NCBI RefSeq assembly: GCF_014192575.1 | Contig: NZ_JACHYC010000003.1 | Span: forward strand, 124,001 to 188,000 | Reading direction: 5' to 3' | Source of the DNA: Variovorax sp. Sphag1AA | GTDB lineage: Bacteria; Pseudomonadota; Gammaproteobacteria; Burkholderiales; Burkholderiaceae_C | DNA: 64,000 nucleotides | Shown: in pieces, positions 26,767-35,391 of the stretch | How the letters are laid out: the number at the start of each line of letters is the position of its first letter | Position numbering within the stretch: the stretch's first letter is position 1 | Notes under the pieces: generated by a model | Databases searched by the model: none | The model's input: the letters and a program-made list of their open reading frames with translations, nothing else | What the model was told of the DNA's origin: nothing | Program-made: the position numbers and the translations under genes

Positions 26767-27525
26767 TCAGGGGAGCGCCGTGATGCGCGGAATCGCCATC
26801 GCCGGGAGCGTCGGGTCGTAGGCCGCCTTCGGTGCCTTGTAGCCGCCGACCAGGTACGCAGTCAGCGCGTCGATGTCCTGCGCGCCGCCGAGCGAGTTGG
26901 TGCCGCCCAGCAGCACGGTGAAGCCGTCGCCACCCGTCGCCATGAAGTTGTTCACCGTCACGCGGTAGGTCTTGCTCGGGTTCTGCACCACGCCATTGAC
27001 GACGATGTTGTCGGCGGGACCGGTCACCGCCGGCGGCGTCACGGTCACGTCGGTCGGCGTGAGCGTCACGTTCGTGATCTTCGAGCAGGCCGGTGCCGAG
27101 GCGCTCCAGGCGTACTTGAGACCGTTCGACACCTGCATCACGCGCTGCGCCGTCTGGCCCATGCAACCGGTGAACTGCTGCTCGAGGAAATCCTTGAGCT
27201 GCTGCGCGGTCAGCGTCATCGTCACCAGGCTGTTGCCGAAGGGCTGGACGGTGAAGGCGTTGCCGTAGGTCACGTTGTACGGGTACGTGCCAGCCGCGTT
27301 GACGAAGCCCGGGCTGCGAACGCCACCCGCATTCATGAAGGCCATCACCGCGCCGCCGAGCGACGCGGGCTGCGTGGCCTGCAGTTGTGCATCGGCGATC
27401 AGGCTGCCGGCAGGCATCTCGCCCGCGGCGTTGGCCGTGTTCGGCAGGCCGGTGGTGATGGTGCCGATCACCTGGTTGGCGAGCGGCGAGAGCTGTGGGG
27501 TGACGGTTGGGTACTTCACCGTGCT
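26767..27525 (-). pseudogene. 5'-nucleotidase C-terminal fragment (gene split by phage remnant)
   Basis: About 250 codons of the C-terminal substrate domain of a UshA-like bifunctional metallophosphatase/5'-nucleotidase: GEMPAGSLIADAQLQAT, MAFMNAGGVRSPGF, TYGNAFTVQPFGNSLV, YRVTVNNFMATGGDGF. The N-terminal half lies in the same orientation at 29088-29849. Intact relatives have roughly 250 further residues of metallophosphatase between these parts, which are missing here. The fragment lacks its own start, signal peptide and metal site. The junction with foreign DNA falls at about 27510-27535. Confidence 0.85.
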
Positions 27526-27532
27526 CATCGGC

Positions 27533-27694
27533 ATGATGACGAAGACGCTGCTGATCAACGATTCGCAGGTCGCCCTGATGATGCTGGGATCGCTGACGAC
27601 CGCATGGGGTAGCGTGCTGGCCTACTGGTTCGGGACCACGCGAGAGTCCAACCGGAAGTCGGACATGCTCGCGCAGGCAGATCCGAAGAAATAG
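27533..27694 (+). CDS. Holin-like phage protein fragment
   Basis: A 53-residue ORF from ATG 27533, whose frame stays open upstream into the nucleotidase junction. It has one hydrophobic segment (VALMMLGSLTTAWGSVLAYW) followed by a charged tail ending ADPKK. The pattern of a terminal membrane span, then FG-T/S and Lys-rich tail, resembles the C-terminus of phage holin or lysis-cassette membrane proteins. It is probably the 3' part of a truncated gene. Confidence 0.45.
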   Translation: MMTKTLLINDSQVALMMLGSLTTAWGSVLAYWFGTTRESNRKSDMLAQADPKK

Positions 27695-27699
27695 CCTCT

Positions 27700-27724
27700 C
27701 CCCGATAAGGGGCGAATATCGGGG
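27700..27724 (+). repeat. Hairpin after the holin-like fragment
   Basis: Perfect 8-bp arms CCCCGATA (27700-27707) and TATCGGGG (27717-27724) flank a nine-base loop, five bases after the stop of the phage fragment. It has no U-tract, so it may be a Rho-assisted end or RNA-stability hairpin. Confidence 0.45.
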
Positions 27725-27732
27725 ATGGGGGA

Positions 27733-27835
27733 TGGTGGCAACAGGGGGAATTGAACCCGCCTTCACCCGCTGTTTGGTGCGACCTCATGCGCTTCTACCC
27801 ATGTGCCAGCCCATGCATTGACTGGCGTTGTCACC
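27733..27835 (-). ncRNA. tRNA-like sequence, class II-shaped, non-canonical
   Basis: The minus strand can fold as a 103-base tRNA-like RNA: a 7-bp acceptor stem (GGTGACA with TGTTGCC, two G-U pairs), a 5-bp D-stem (GCCAG/CTGGC), a variable arm (CACC/GGTG), a T-arm with loop TTCAATT and one C-C mismatch in its stem, discriminator A and encoded CCA. The anticodon arm is poor (four pairs CATG/CATG around a ten-base loop), so no anticodon is assigned. It may be a degenerate phage tRNA or an old attachment site. Confidence 0.35.
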
Positions 27836-28085
27836 ATCAAGCATACGGAATGTTTTCGGCCCGACTGGGGCCTCGGCGACGTATTCATTGCCGCGTGACC
27901 GGCTGCCGCCTCCCGGTGTTCACGTTCCGGGCATTCCGCATGCGTGATGGCCCTCACGGCTGCGCACTGCCTTGTCATTCGGCTCTCGCCTAGTTCAGGC
28001 CCACAGTTGGTGGAATTGCTGGCGCTGAACAATGCGCATGCGTGAGGGAGCCTCGATTCTCCCCGATGCTCGGCACCCTGTCTAC

Positions 28086-29030
28086 TTAGATGCGATCCGC
28101 GATGGATTCAGCCGACTCCCGGTAGTAGGTGTCCATCAGTATCTTGAGATCCTTGTGCCTGCTGATTCGGGCCAGGGTCATCACGTCCATTCTTCGGGAT
28201 AGCCATGTGAGGGCGCTTGCTCTGGCATCATGGAAGGTCAGCCCCTCAATGGATAGGGCGTCCGTGAGGTCGGAGAATGTCGCGCTCGCAATGTCTGGCC
28301 GCATGGTGAAGGGCGGGTACTTGGCGAATAGCTCGGCCCCTTTTCGGGCCAGTGGCACCTTGATAGGCGGGGAAGCCTTGCCGCTGTTCTTGTCGCGCTC
28401 CAGCACGGCCACTTTCCCGACCAGCTTCGCCGCCAGGATCTCATTCAGGCGCATCCCCGTGTGCAGGGCAATGTGGAAGGCTCGGATGGCTTCTGCCTCG
28501 CGCTCGTTCCGATTCTTGGCCTGTAGAACCCGCTTGATCAGCCGCCACGTCCAGACCTGATGGCGTGCCGGGTTGTGCTCAGGCATCCGCACATCCCCAC
28601 ACGGATTGATGGCCAGCACCTTCCATTCATCGACCGCTTCACGGAACAGGCAACGCAACACGCTGAACTGCCGGATGACCGTCGAACCGCTCACCGTCTC
28701 AAGGCGCTTGTTCCGCCATTCGCCTAGCTGGACGCTGGTGATCTGCGCAAGTGGCGTGTGCTCCCCAAAGTAGGCCGCCATCTCGTCCAGCCTATTGGAC
28801 TCCCACTCCGCAGCGCCTGGAGCCTTCTCCTTGGCCGTGGTTGCCAGATACTTGATGCTTGCTTGCCCGAAGGTCATCCCTCCAGCGCCCTTGAGGGCGT
28901 CTAGCTCAAGTTCCTTGTCTCTGGCCCACTTCTGAGCCTCCAGCTTCTTCTCGAAGACCTTGCTGGCTCGCGTTCCATGCTTCTGGACCTCGGCTCTCCA
29001 GCCGTCGCGGAACTTCCTGATGTACGCCAT
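28086..29030 (-). CDS. Tyrosine recombinase (phage-type integrase)
   Basis: Site-specific integrase of 314 residues. An Arm/SAM-like N-terminal domain (AYIRKFRDGWRAEVQKHG, residues 1-150) precedes the catalytic domain: Arg in HTGMRLNEIL, Lys in KNSGKA, His-x-x-Arg in FHDARASALTWL, His in RISRHKDLKIL and nucleophile Tyr in MDTYYRES. All catalytic residues are present, so it may still be active. ATG 29030 is chosen as the conserved MAYIRKF start; an ATG 57 bases upstream is also in frame. It probably mediated integration into the nucleotidase gene, and no directional factor is nearby. Confidence 0.9.
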   Translation of the reverse strand: MAYIRKFRDGWRAEVQKHGTRASKVFEKKLEAQKWARDKELELDALKGAGGMTFGQASIKYLATTAKEKAPGAAEWESNRLDEMAAYFGEHTPLAQITSVQLGEWRNKRLETVSGSTVIRQFSVLRCLFREAVDEWKVLAINPCGDVRMPEHNPARHQVWTWRLIKRVLQAKNRNEREAEAIRAFHIALHTGMRLNEILAAKLVGKVAVLERDKNSGKASPPIKVPLARKGAELFAKYPPFTMRPDIASATFSDLTDALSIEGLTFHDARASALTWLSRRMDVMTLARISRHKDLKILMDTYYRESAESIADRI

Positions 29031-29087
29031 GGGTGTGCGGGATTTGTGCGGGACGCTACTGTATCCCGCTTTGTCTCGCACAGCCAT

Positions 29088-29849
29088 TCACAGAGGGCTA
29101 GATGGCGCTATTTCCTCCAGTTTCCCTGCATAGATGCCATAGGCCGGCAGCAGCGTGCGGCCGGTCGCGGTCTCGAAGACGTTGGCCGACAGCCACTTGA
29201 AGCGAGCGCCGTCGAAGGTGCCTGCCGCGTTCGAGCCCAGCCCCTTGCAGCTGTTGGGGTCCGGCACGCCGTTGGTGATCTTGCAGCCGCCGTTCTGCAG
29301 GCGGCGCAGTTCGGCCGAGCCCTTGTCGAACTCGTGATTGCCGACCGCGTTGAACTCGACGCCGATCTTGTTGAGCGTCTCGACCGCGGGTTCGTCGAAG
29401 AAGAGTGCGGAGATCAGCGGCGATGCGCCGATGAAGTCGCCCGCGCCCACCACGACGTTGTTGACGTTCTGCGCCTTCAGCCGCGCGACATACGCGGCGA
29501 GGTATTCGGCGCCGCCGACTGCAGGCCGCTGCGCCGCCGGAACGACCGTGTTGACGCCGAAGGTGCCCGGCGTCTGCAGGTTCCCGTGGTAGTCGTTGAA
29601 GCCGATGATCTTGACCTTGATCGGCTCGGGACGGCCGTGATGATCATGGTCGTGATCGTTGTCGTGCCCATGGCCCTTGTCGTCGTCACGGCCGCGATCG
29701 CGATCGTCATCGCGTCCCCGATCCTTGTCCGCGTTGTCCGAACGGCGCGACGCGGAATCGTTCTGCGCGTGCGCGGGGGTGTACATCGGTCCGATGCCTG
29801 CGGCGACCATCGTCAGCGCGCAAAGGAGCGAGAAACGGTGTTTCGACAT
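29088..29849 (-). pseudogene. 5'-nucleotidase/metallophosphatase N-terminal fragment
   Basis: The N-terminal part of the same exported 5'-nucleotidase as the 26767-27525 fragment. A signal peptide (cleavage after AHA, about 28) is followed by an extremely Asp/Arg/His-rich stretch at 31-72, then metallophosphoesterase motifs GFNDYHGNL (83-91), VVGAGDFIGAS and AVGNHEFDKG. Homology stops after LLPAYGI at about base 29132; the last 15 or so residues are read through from phage DNA. Without the remaining metal ligands and the C-terminal domain it should be inactive, though the short exported peptide could still be made. Confidence 0.85.
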
Positions 29850-30050
29850 GAGTTGCCCTCCGGGTCATTGAATGGAATGCGGGATGGGAGTCGTGAGCAC
29901 GTGAGTGCGCTCACGAGCGGGGCAACTATCGAGTTCGACGGTGACGATGTGGTGACGCCCCAGGGCGCGTCGCGGACGCTACGATGGGGTCATGTTTCTG
30001 TCATGTGCGCTTCCCAGAATGGCTCGCTGCTTCTGACGGCGCTTTCATCG

Positions 30051-30452
30051 ATGCAACGCTTTCTCTCTCCTGCCGCAATCGGCGCGGCCCTGATTGCTCT
30101 GTTCGGCTCGGCGCCAACCTGGAGTGCGGAGAGCGACATCAGCATGGCGCCCATGCCTTCGGATTCGGAGCAATCGAGCGCGCCCGCGCAGCCGCAGGCA
30201 TGGACGCCTCCGCCGCGTCCCGCATCGAACGCGGCGAAGGACGTGGGCCAGGGTCAGGGGTCGGCGGCGAGCGCAGGCGGTGCCGTGTTCATGCCCTTCT
30301 CGAACGCCTCGGCGTCCCCAGCGAATGTGCCGGCTCCTCACGGTGCGACGCCCAAGGCGTCGCAGGGCACCGATACCGCCGATCTCGTGCTGACCCTCGT
30401 TGCGGTTCTAGCGGGCGTCGGCGCGGTTGCATGGCTCCTGCGCAAGGCCTGA
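30051..30452 (+). CDS. Small exported protein with C-terminal membrane anchor, unknown
   Basis: A 133-residue protein I do not recognise. It has a signal peptide (MQRFLSPAAIGAALIALFGS, cleavage after WSA), a Pro/Ala/Ser/Gln-rich disordered middle (about 30-105) and a single C-terminal hydrophobic helix (LVLTLVAVLAGVGAVAWLL) ending RKA. It probably sits in the inner membrane with a periplasmic tail. ATG 30003 is an alternative start. It is convergent with the efflux operon and follows about 200 bases without a gene after the nucleotidase promoter region. Confidence 0.55.
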   Translation: MQRFLSPAAIGAALIALFGSAPTWSAESDISMAPMPSDSEQSSAPAQPQAWTPPPRPASNAAKDVGQGQGSAASAGGAVFMPFSNASASPANVPAPHGATPKASQGTDTADLVLTLVAVLAGVGAVAWLLRKA

Positions 30453-30462
30453 GCCTTCGCTA

Positions 30463-31998
30463 CTACGGCGGCGCCGCGCCGAGCGAGCCGGTCGCGAAGG
30501 CCAGCGTCGCCGCCGACGACAGCGCCTGGCTGTAGGCATCGGCGGCCGCATTGCGCGCCAGCAGCCATTGCGTATCGGCAAGAGCCACTTCCGTGACCGT
30601 GCCGACACCGTGGCGATAGGCATCCAGGCGCGCCTCGTAGGTGATGCGCGCCGCGGCCTCCAGTGCGGTTGCCGCTTCGTGGGCCGACAGGCTCGTTTGC
30701 AGCGCGGACTGTGCCTGCACGATCTGCAGCACCGCATCGGAGCGTGCCTTGTCCAGCGCCGCCGCCGCCTTGTCCACGTCGGCGCGCGCCTGTTCGACCG
30801 TGGCGCTGCGAAGGCCTCCGTCATAGAGCGGCACCGCCACGCCGAACAGCACCGATCCGCCGGCCCCGCGGCTCGTGACGTTGTTGGTGATCGACTGCTG
30901 GTCGAACGAGGGAAGGGCAGTCACGCCCAGTCGACCGGTGCCGTAGGTGCCGACCGCCGACATGAACACCTTGGGCTTGAAGGCCGCCTCGGCTGCCGCT
31001 GCCTTGGCCATGCTCGCCTTCTGCGCGGCATAGGCGGCCAGCATGTCGGGGCGCCTTGCGAGGGACTCGGAGACGATCTTCTCCACCGGTTCCGCCATCG
31101 ACGCGGAGAGCTTGCGGCCCGACACATCCGCCACCTTGAGCCGGGTGAGGGGCGAGACGCCCATCGCCGAGATCAGCGCCAGGTACGTGGTCTGCACCGC
31201 GCCTTGCGCCTGCACGCGCGCGAGCTGCGCCTGTGCCGTCGCCTGGTGCGTCTGCGCGACGTCGATGACGGTGCCGACGCCGTGCTTGTAGCGGTCCTGT
31301 GCTGCGGCTTCGATCTCGCGGGCGTTCACCAGCGCCTTCTCCGCGTTGTCGACGTGCGTTCGTGCGGCTGCATGTGCGTAGAAGGCGAGGCTCACGTCGT
31401 GGATCACACGCTGGTGCGCAAAGGTGAACGCGATGTTCGTGGCCGACGAGAGCTGCTCGGTCGCGTCGACCACCGCGTCGCGCTCGCCGAAGTCGAAGAG
31501 CAGCCATTGCAGCGCCAGCGCACCGACTGCGCCGCTGCCCGAGACGTTGTTGTCCACGCCGATGCCGAGCGTCGAGTTGCGAGCATCGAAGCGCTGGTAG
31601 CCCCCGACGGCGCTCGCCGACAGGTGTGGAAGATAGGTCGCGCGCGCGATCCCTACTGCCGATGCCGCCGCGCGCGCAGTGGCCCAGGCGGACCGCGTCT
31701 GCGGGCTGTTGGACTGCGCGATGTCGATGAGCTCGGGCAGCGTGTAGGCGTGGTCCGCGTCGATGGAAGGCAGCGCGGGCGGCAAGGCCCCGAGCACAGG
31801 GTTGGAGGGCAGCACATGCGAAGCGGAGGTGCCACCCGCATCGCTGGCCGTCTTCGGAGGCCGGATGTTCCCGGCAGCATCGACCGAGGGACTCCAGGGC
31901 CGGTCAGGTGTGGGTGGCGCGAGATCGGGCGGTGGCGAAGCGCATGCGGCGAGCACGCACGCCGCTGCCAAGGACATCGACACGCTACGCCGCCGCAT
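30463..31998 (-). CDS. mdtP: MdtP-like outer membrane efflux lipoprotein (TolC/NodT family)
   Basis: Outer membrane factor of 511 residues. The lipobox VLAAC follows a short signal (MRRRSVSMSLAAACVLAAC). Two repeated OEP domains follow (YTLPELIDIAQSNSPQTRSAW onward, then RRPDMLAAYAAQKASM), with long helices and the repeat YKHGVGTVIDVAQT / YRHGVGTVTEVALAD typical of TolC relatives. ATG 31998 overlaps the end of the upstream mdtO-like gene. With MdtN and MdtO homologues it should form a trans-envelope pump for drugs or aromatic acids. Confidence 0.85.
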   Translation of the reverse strand: MRRRSVSMSLAAACVLAACASPPPDLAPPTPDRPWSPSVDAAGNIRPPKTASDAGGTSASHVLPSNPVLGALPPALPSIDADHAYTLPELIDIAQSNSPQTRSAWATARAAASAVGIARATYLPHLSASAVGGYQRFDARNSTLGIGVDNNVSGSGAVGALALQWLLFDFGERDAVVDATEQLSSATNIAFTFAHQRVIHDVSLAFYAHAAARTHVDNAEKALVNAREIEAAAQDRYKHGVGTVIDVAQTHQATAQAQLARVQAQGAVQTTYLALISAMGVSPLTRLKVADVSGRKLSASMAEPVEKIVSESLARRPDMLAAYAAQKASMAKAAAAEAAFKPKVFMSAVGTYGTGRLGVTALPSFDQQSITNNVTSRGAGGSVLFGVAVPLYDGGLRSATVEQARADVDKAAAALDKARSDAVLQIVQAQSALQTSLSAHEAATALEAAARITYEARLDAYRHGVGTVTEVALADTQWLLARNAAADAYSQALSSAATLAFATGSLGAAPP

Positions 31999-33982
31999 GA
32001 GGCCGCTCCGGCGAAGTCTCGACTGCAGTTGCATCGAGCGAGTCCGACGCTGCAAGCGTGGTCTCCAATTCGTGAAGGCGCTCGTCGACCAGCGCTGTGA
32101 GTGGGTCGCGCGTGTCCGGCGTGGGCAACGCTTCCGCGCCAGCAGCCGCTGCGTCCGCGAGACGGTCCAGTCGCGGCTGGAAGGCGAAGGCGGCGCCTTC
32201 ACGTGTCAGCATCGCGAGCGGCTCCTGTAGCGCGCCGATCTGGCGCACGATCTCGCGACGCTGCGCCAGCCATTCGTCGGCGGGGCGGACCGAATCCGGT
32301 TCGTAGCGCGCGATGTCGAGGTCGGACTCGATCGCACCCAGGCTGCCGAGCCAGTCGCCAGCGGTTTCGGGCGGCCGCGCACCGGCGCGCGACTCGTCCG
32401 CCAGGCGCGCGAGAAGACCCGCAATGGACGATTCGATCCGCGCTGCGACGCCCAGCGGCCAGAAGTGCGCCGATGCCACATAGGCCACGAGGTTGCCGAT
32501 CAGTACGCCGATGATCCGATCGCGGATCGTCAGCATGTCGAACGAAGGGCCCGGCCCCTGCACGGCGCACAGCAGGAACGCGAAGCCGATCTGGAAGCCC
32601 GCGTAGGAAATGCGCGGACTGCCGGCCGCGACCCAGGCGGCGATCAGCGTACCGACGAAGACCGCCGCCATCAGCCCGCCGATCGAGGTGAGCGCGGGCA
32701 CGACGTAGAGCAGGGTGAGGAGTCCGAGCACCGCACCCACGAGGCATCCGGCGATGCGGAGGGTGAGTTTCTCGACGCTCTCCGCAACCGTGCCGAGCGA
32801 CACGATGAAGACGGTGATGAAGCAGGTGTGGATCGTCGGCCAGCTGAGCAGCGAATAGAGCAGGTAGCAGAACATCGCCGCGCCGGTGGTCTTGAGCGCG
32901 AAGCGGACATGGTCGCTGTTGGTGAAGGCGTCGGGGTGGAAGAAGCCGCCGGCTGGTTTTGCTCCTGCATGCGCGGCCTCGGGTGGTGGAGCGGGTGTCG
33001 CAAGGCGTGCGAGCAGTGATGCGAAGGCGCGCTGCAGTCGGGCCGCGAGCGTGGCACCCGATCCGCTGCCCTTCGTGTCCGTTGTCGCATCTGGAGAGAG
33101 AGCAACAAGGCGACCCGTCGTGACTTCCTGTGCCCTCGCTTCGGCGGAGCGCGCAAGTGCCTCTCGCGCTTCCTCTGGCAGTTGCGCCTGTGGCGTCTGC
33201 AGCGTGAAGGCGGTGAGAGACATCAATTCGGAAGTGCCGCCCGCAGCCCGTCGCAGCGCAATCATTTCTGCCGCCGGCGTGCTGCGCTCAACGCCTGCGA
33301 GCTTCAGCCACGTGCGGATCTCGCCATCGCCCTCTCGCGCGCTCTCGGCGAACGCGTGCGCGGCTTGTGGATCGGCTCCGCGCAGCATCGCGGCCACGAG
33401 CCGCAGGCGATGTGCGAGGGCACGCTGGACGAGCTGTCGCGGCGAGGGCGCGATCAGCAATGCGACCACCGCGCCCACAGCGGCTGGAATGCCGACGAAC
33501 AGCCACGCGTACAGCAGCCCCCGGGTCGCGAGTTCGCCGATCGGCATCCGGCCGAGCACGTCCAGCGCATAGGCCACGATCAGCGCCACGATCCCGCCGG
33601 CCGACCCGAGCTTGCTCGCCGAGACGAGAAACAGCAGTCCGAAGGCGATGACCGTCATGCTCGCGACGCGCAAGGGCGGCCGTTCCAGCGTGGCGTTAGC
33701 GACGAAGAGCACGAAGCCGATCAGCAGCGTGATCAGCACCGCGGCACCAACGCTCAGGAGCACGCTGGTCGCACGATCGCGCTTGACGAGGAAGAAAGCC
33801 ACGTAGGCCGTGAGTGCTGGTTCGGGCGTGCCATAGAGCGTGGTGACCATCACAGCCAGGGTGCAGATCAGCGCGAGCCGCGCGGCGAATTCGAGCCGGC
33901 CCGGTTCCGGCGCGAGCAGCCGCAGCCAATCCGTCGAGGCTGTGGCCTCCGACGGGGCCGCCTCAGCGGCAGGCGGCGCCAT
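31985..33982 (-). CDS. mdtO: MdtO-like FUSC family efflux transporter
   Basis: Inner membrane protein of 665 residues in the fusaric acid resistance (FUSC/AaeB) family. It has two blocks of about five to six hydrophobic helices (residues 20-170 and 345-510), each followed by a cytoplasmic region. ATG 33982 is preferred because GAGGTGGGG lies just upstream; an earlier ATG at 34003 lacks a ribosome site. It overlaps the HlyD gene upstream and the TolC-like gene downstream. The gene order ytcA-mdtN-mdtO-mdtP is that of the E. coli multidrug locus; the substrates here are unknown. Confidence 0.87.
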   Translation of the reverse strand: MAPPAAEAAPSEATASTDWLRLLAPEPGRLEFAARLALICTLAVMVTTLYGTPEPALTAYVAFFLVKRDRATSVLLSVGAAVLITLLIGFVLFVANATLERPPLRVASMTVIAFGLLFLVSASKLGSAGGIVALIVAYALDVLGRMPIGELATRGLLYAWLFVGIPAAVGAVVALLIAPSPRQLVQRALAHRLRLVAAMLRGADPQAAHAFAESAREGDGEIRTWLKLAGVERSTPAAEMIALRRAAGGTSELMSLTAFTLQTPQAQLPEEAREALARSAEARAQEVTTGRLVALSPDATTDTKGSGSGATLAARLQRAFASLLARLATPAPPPEAAHAGAKPAGGFFHPDAFTNSDHVRFALKTTGAAMFCYLLYSLLSWPTIHTCFITVFIVSLGTVAESVEKLTLRIAGCLVGAVLGLLTLLYVVPALTSIGGLMAAVFVGTLIAAWVAAGSPRISYAGFQIGFAFLLCAVQGPGPSFDMLTIRDRIIGVLIGNLVAYVASAHFWPLGVAARIESSIAGLLARLADESRAGARPPETAGDWLGSLGAIESDLDIARYEPDSVRPADEWLAQRREIVRQIGALQEPLAMLTREGAAFAFQPRLDRLADAAAAGAEALPTPDTRDPLTALVDERLHELETTLAASDSLDATAVETSPERPHAAA

Positions 33983-35006
33983 GCCCCACCTCGACCACGG
34001 CACTGGCGCCGACGCGCGTGAGCGCCGGCGGAGGCTCTTCGAGCCGCACCCGCACCGGGAAGCGCCGCGCCACCCGCACCCAGTTCAGCGAACTCTGCAC
34101 ATAGGGCAGCGAACGCGGAAGGTTGACGCGATCGTCGGCGAGCACGCCCCAGCCGATACCGTCGACCACACCCCTGATCGGCTGGCGGCGATCCAGCATC
34201 GAATAGACCGTTGCGCACTGGCCTTCCTGTACCTGATGCAGGTCGGTCTCGCGGAGGTTCGCAATGGCGAACCATTCCTCGGTGTTGATGAGGGTGAACA
34301 ACGACTGCGACGGTATGACCATTTCGCCCGGCGAGACCGTGAGCCCGACGACGCGCCCGTCGTGCGGTGCGCGCACGGAGGTGTCGTCCAGCGCGCGCTT
34401 CGCGATGGCCAGCGCCGCTTCAGCCGCTGCCACTGCGGCAACGCCGCCCGCATCGTCGGCGATCGCGCGTTCCGCCGCTGCTGCCTGCTCCTTGGCTTGA
34501 CGCACCGAGGTGGCGGCGTCCTGCCGCGCGGTCTGCGCCTGATCAAGCTGCTGCTGCGGCACGTAGCCCTTCTGCACGAGCGGGCGAAGCCGCTCCTCGG
34601 TGCGTTCGGTCAGGCTCAGGTTCGTTGTCGCGCGGCGCGTCTGGTCGGCCGCGGTCACCGCCGCCGAGCGCTGGGTGGAGACGAGGCGCCGCTGCGAATC
34701 GAGCGCCGCGCGTGCCACGTCGACGTTGGCTTGCGCCTGCGTCACCGCCAGCTTGTAGGGCAGGGGATCGATCTGGAACAGCAGGTCGCCTTTGCGCACC
34801 TGCTGGTTCTCGCGCACCGGCAGTTCGATGATGCGGCCGCCGACGGCCGACGCCACATGCACGATGTCGGCGTCGATGGTGGCGTCGTCGGTGGAAGGCC
34901 GGCTTGCCACGTTGACGCCCACCGCCACCACGGTGCAGACCGCGATGATCGCCAGCGAAAGCGCCAGGCGGCGTCCCCACGATGAGCGACTGGCGTTCTT
35001 CGTCAC
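33963..35006 (-). CDS. mdtN: MdtN-like HlyD family membrane fusion protein
   Basis: Periplasmic adaptor of 347 residues: one N-terminal transmembrane anchor (LALSLAIIAVCTVVAVGV), split biotinyl-lipoyl domain (VGGRIIELPVRENQQVRKGDLLFQID cut around a long coiled-coil hairpin at about 80-200, then SVRAPHDGRVVGLTVSPGEMV) and a beta barrel. The GTG at 35006 overlaps the preceding stop (GTGA). It bridges the FUSC-type pump to the outer membrane factor. Confidence 0.87.
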   Translation of the reverse strand: MTKNASRSSWGRRLALSLAIIAVCTVVAVGVNVASRPSTDDATIDADIVHVASAVGGRIIELPVRENQQVRKGDLLFQIDPLPYKLAVTQAQANVDVARAALDSQRRLVSTQRSAAVTAADQTRRATTNLSLTERTEERLRPLVQKGYVPQQQLDQAQTARQDAATSVRQAKEQAAAAERAIADDAGGVAAVAAAEAALAIAKRALDDTSVRAPHDGRVVGLTVSPGEMVIPSQSLFTLINTEEWFAIANLRETDLHQVQEGQCATVYSMLDRRQPIRGVVDGIGWGVLADDRVNLPRSLPYVQSSLNWVRVARRFPVRVRLEEPPPALTRVGASAVVEVGHGAACR

Positions 35007-35278
35007 AGGCCCACCCAGACCCACCAGAGCAGCGCGGCGATGGCGGCGCCGATGGCCGTGCACACGAAAAGCTGCAGCGGCAGCAATTGCGCCACGCCGC
35101 TCATCACGAAGACGGCGCGAGCGACGGCGGCACCGACCACGCCGACCAGTGCGCAGAGCAGCCACGCGGGGAAGTACGCGCCGGCAAGCGGGATCGACGG
35201 CGCGCCAGCGCAGCCCCACAGGCCCGAGGCGGCCACGAACAACAGCGCGAAACGGGCAGCAATACGTGCCTGAAGCAT
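35003..35278 (-). CDS. ytcA: YtcA/DUF1656-like small lipoprotein of the efflux operon
   Basis: A 91-residue protein with a lipobox-like GLWGC after a signal-like helix, the motif GAYFPAWLLCALVG and two hydrophobic helices. E. coli YtcA has the same length and lies in the mdtNOP operon, so the symbol rests on size, motif and synteny. ATG 35278 follows a strong GGGGGAGGG site. Its overlap with mdtN suggests coupled translation. Its function is not established in the family. Confidence 0.75.
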   Translation of the reverse strand: MLQARIAARFALLFVAASGLWGCAGAPSIPLAGAYFPAWLLCALVGVVGAAVARAVFVMSGVAQLLPLQLFVCTAIGAAIAALLWWVWVGL

Positions 35279-35391
35279 GACCCTCCCCCGTGCATGGAAC
35301 GAAGCTCGGCGGACATATCTTCCCAAAGGAACACGCGAAAGCCAAGTCCACGCGCGCTAGACTGCGCGAACTCGCCAACCGCGGTGCCTCC

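Larger units (their letters stand above)
27515..29131. mobile_element. Phage-derived remnant inside a 5'-nucleotidase gene
   Basis: About 1.6 kb of foreign-looking DNA separates the two nucleotidase fragments. It carries a holin-like 3' fragment (+), a hairpin, a tRNA-like sequence and a tyrosine integrase (-). Codon choice in the integrase is visibly less GC-biased than in the neighbours. I saw no direct repeats at the edges, and about 250 nucleotidase codons are gone, so integration was probably followed by deletion. The exact limits are uncertain by about 20 bases. The 250 bases between the tRNA-like sequence and integrase (27836-28085) show no gene. Confidence 0.75.

Noticed and set aside
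27700..27724. Hairpin considered as an intrinsic terminator
   Set aside because: It has no U-tract after the stem, so it is listed only as a repeat.
25547..27766. A 739-codon ORF that would fuse a nucleotidase-region sequence to the trypsin-fold protein
   Set aside because: The N-terminal part is an out-of-frame reading of the nucleotidase fragment; the TTG at 26755 with ribosome site and signal peptide explains the real gene.
29680..29730. Apparent short tandem repeat (CGATCGCGATCG-like)
   Set aside because: It is explained by codons of the Asp/Arg-rich linker of the nucleotidase and is not a regular repeat.
28977..30452. A 491-codon plus-strand ORF
   Set aside because: Most of it is antisense to the integrase start and nucleotidase fragment; only the last 133 codons look like a real gene.
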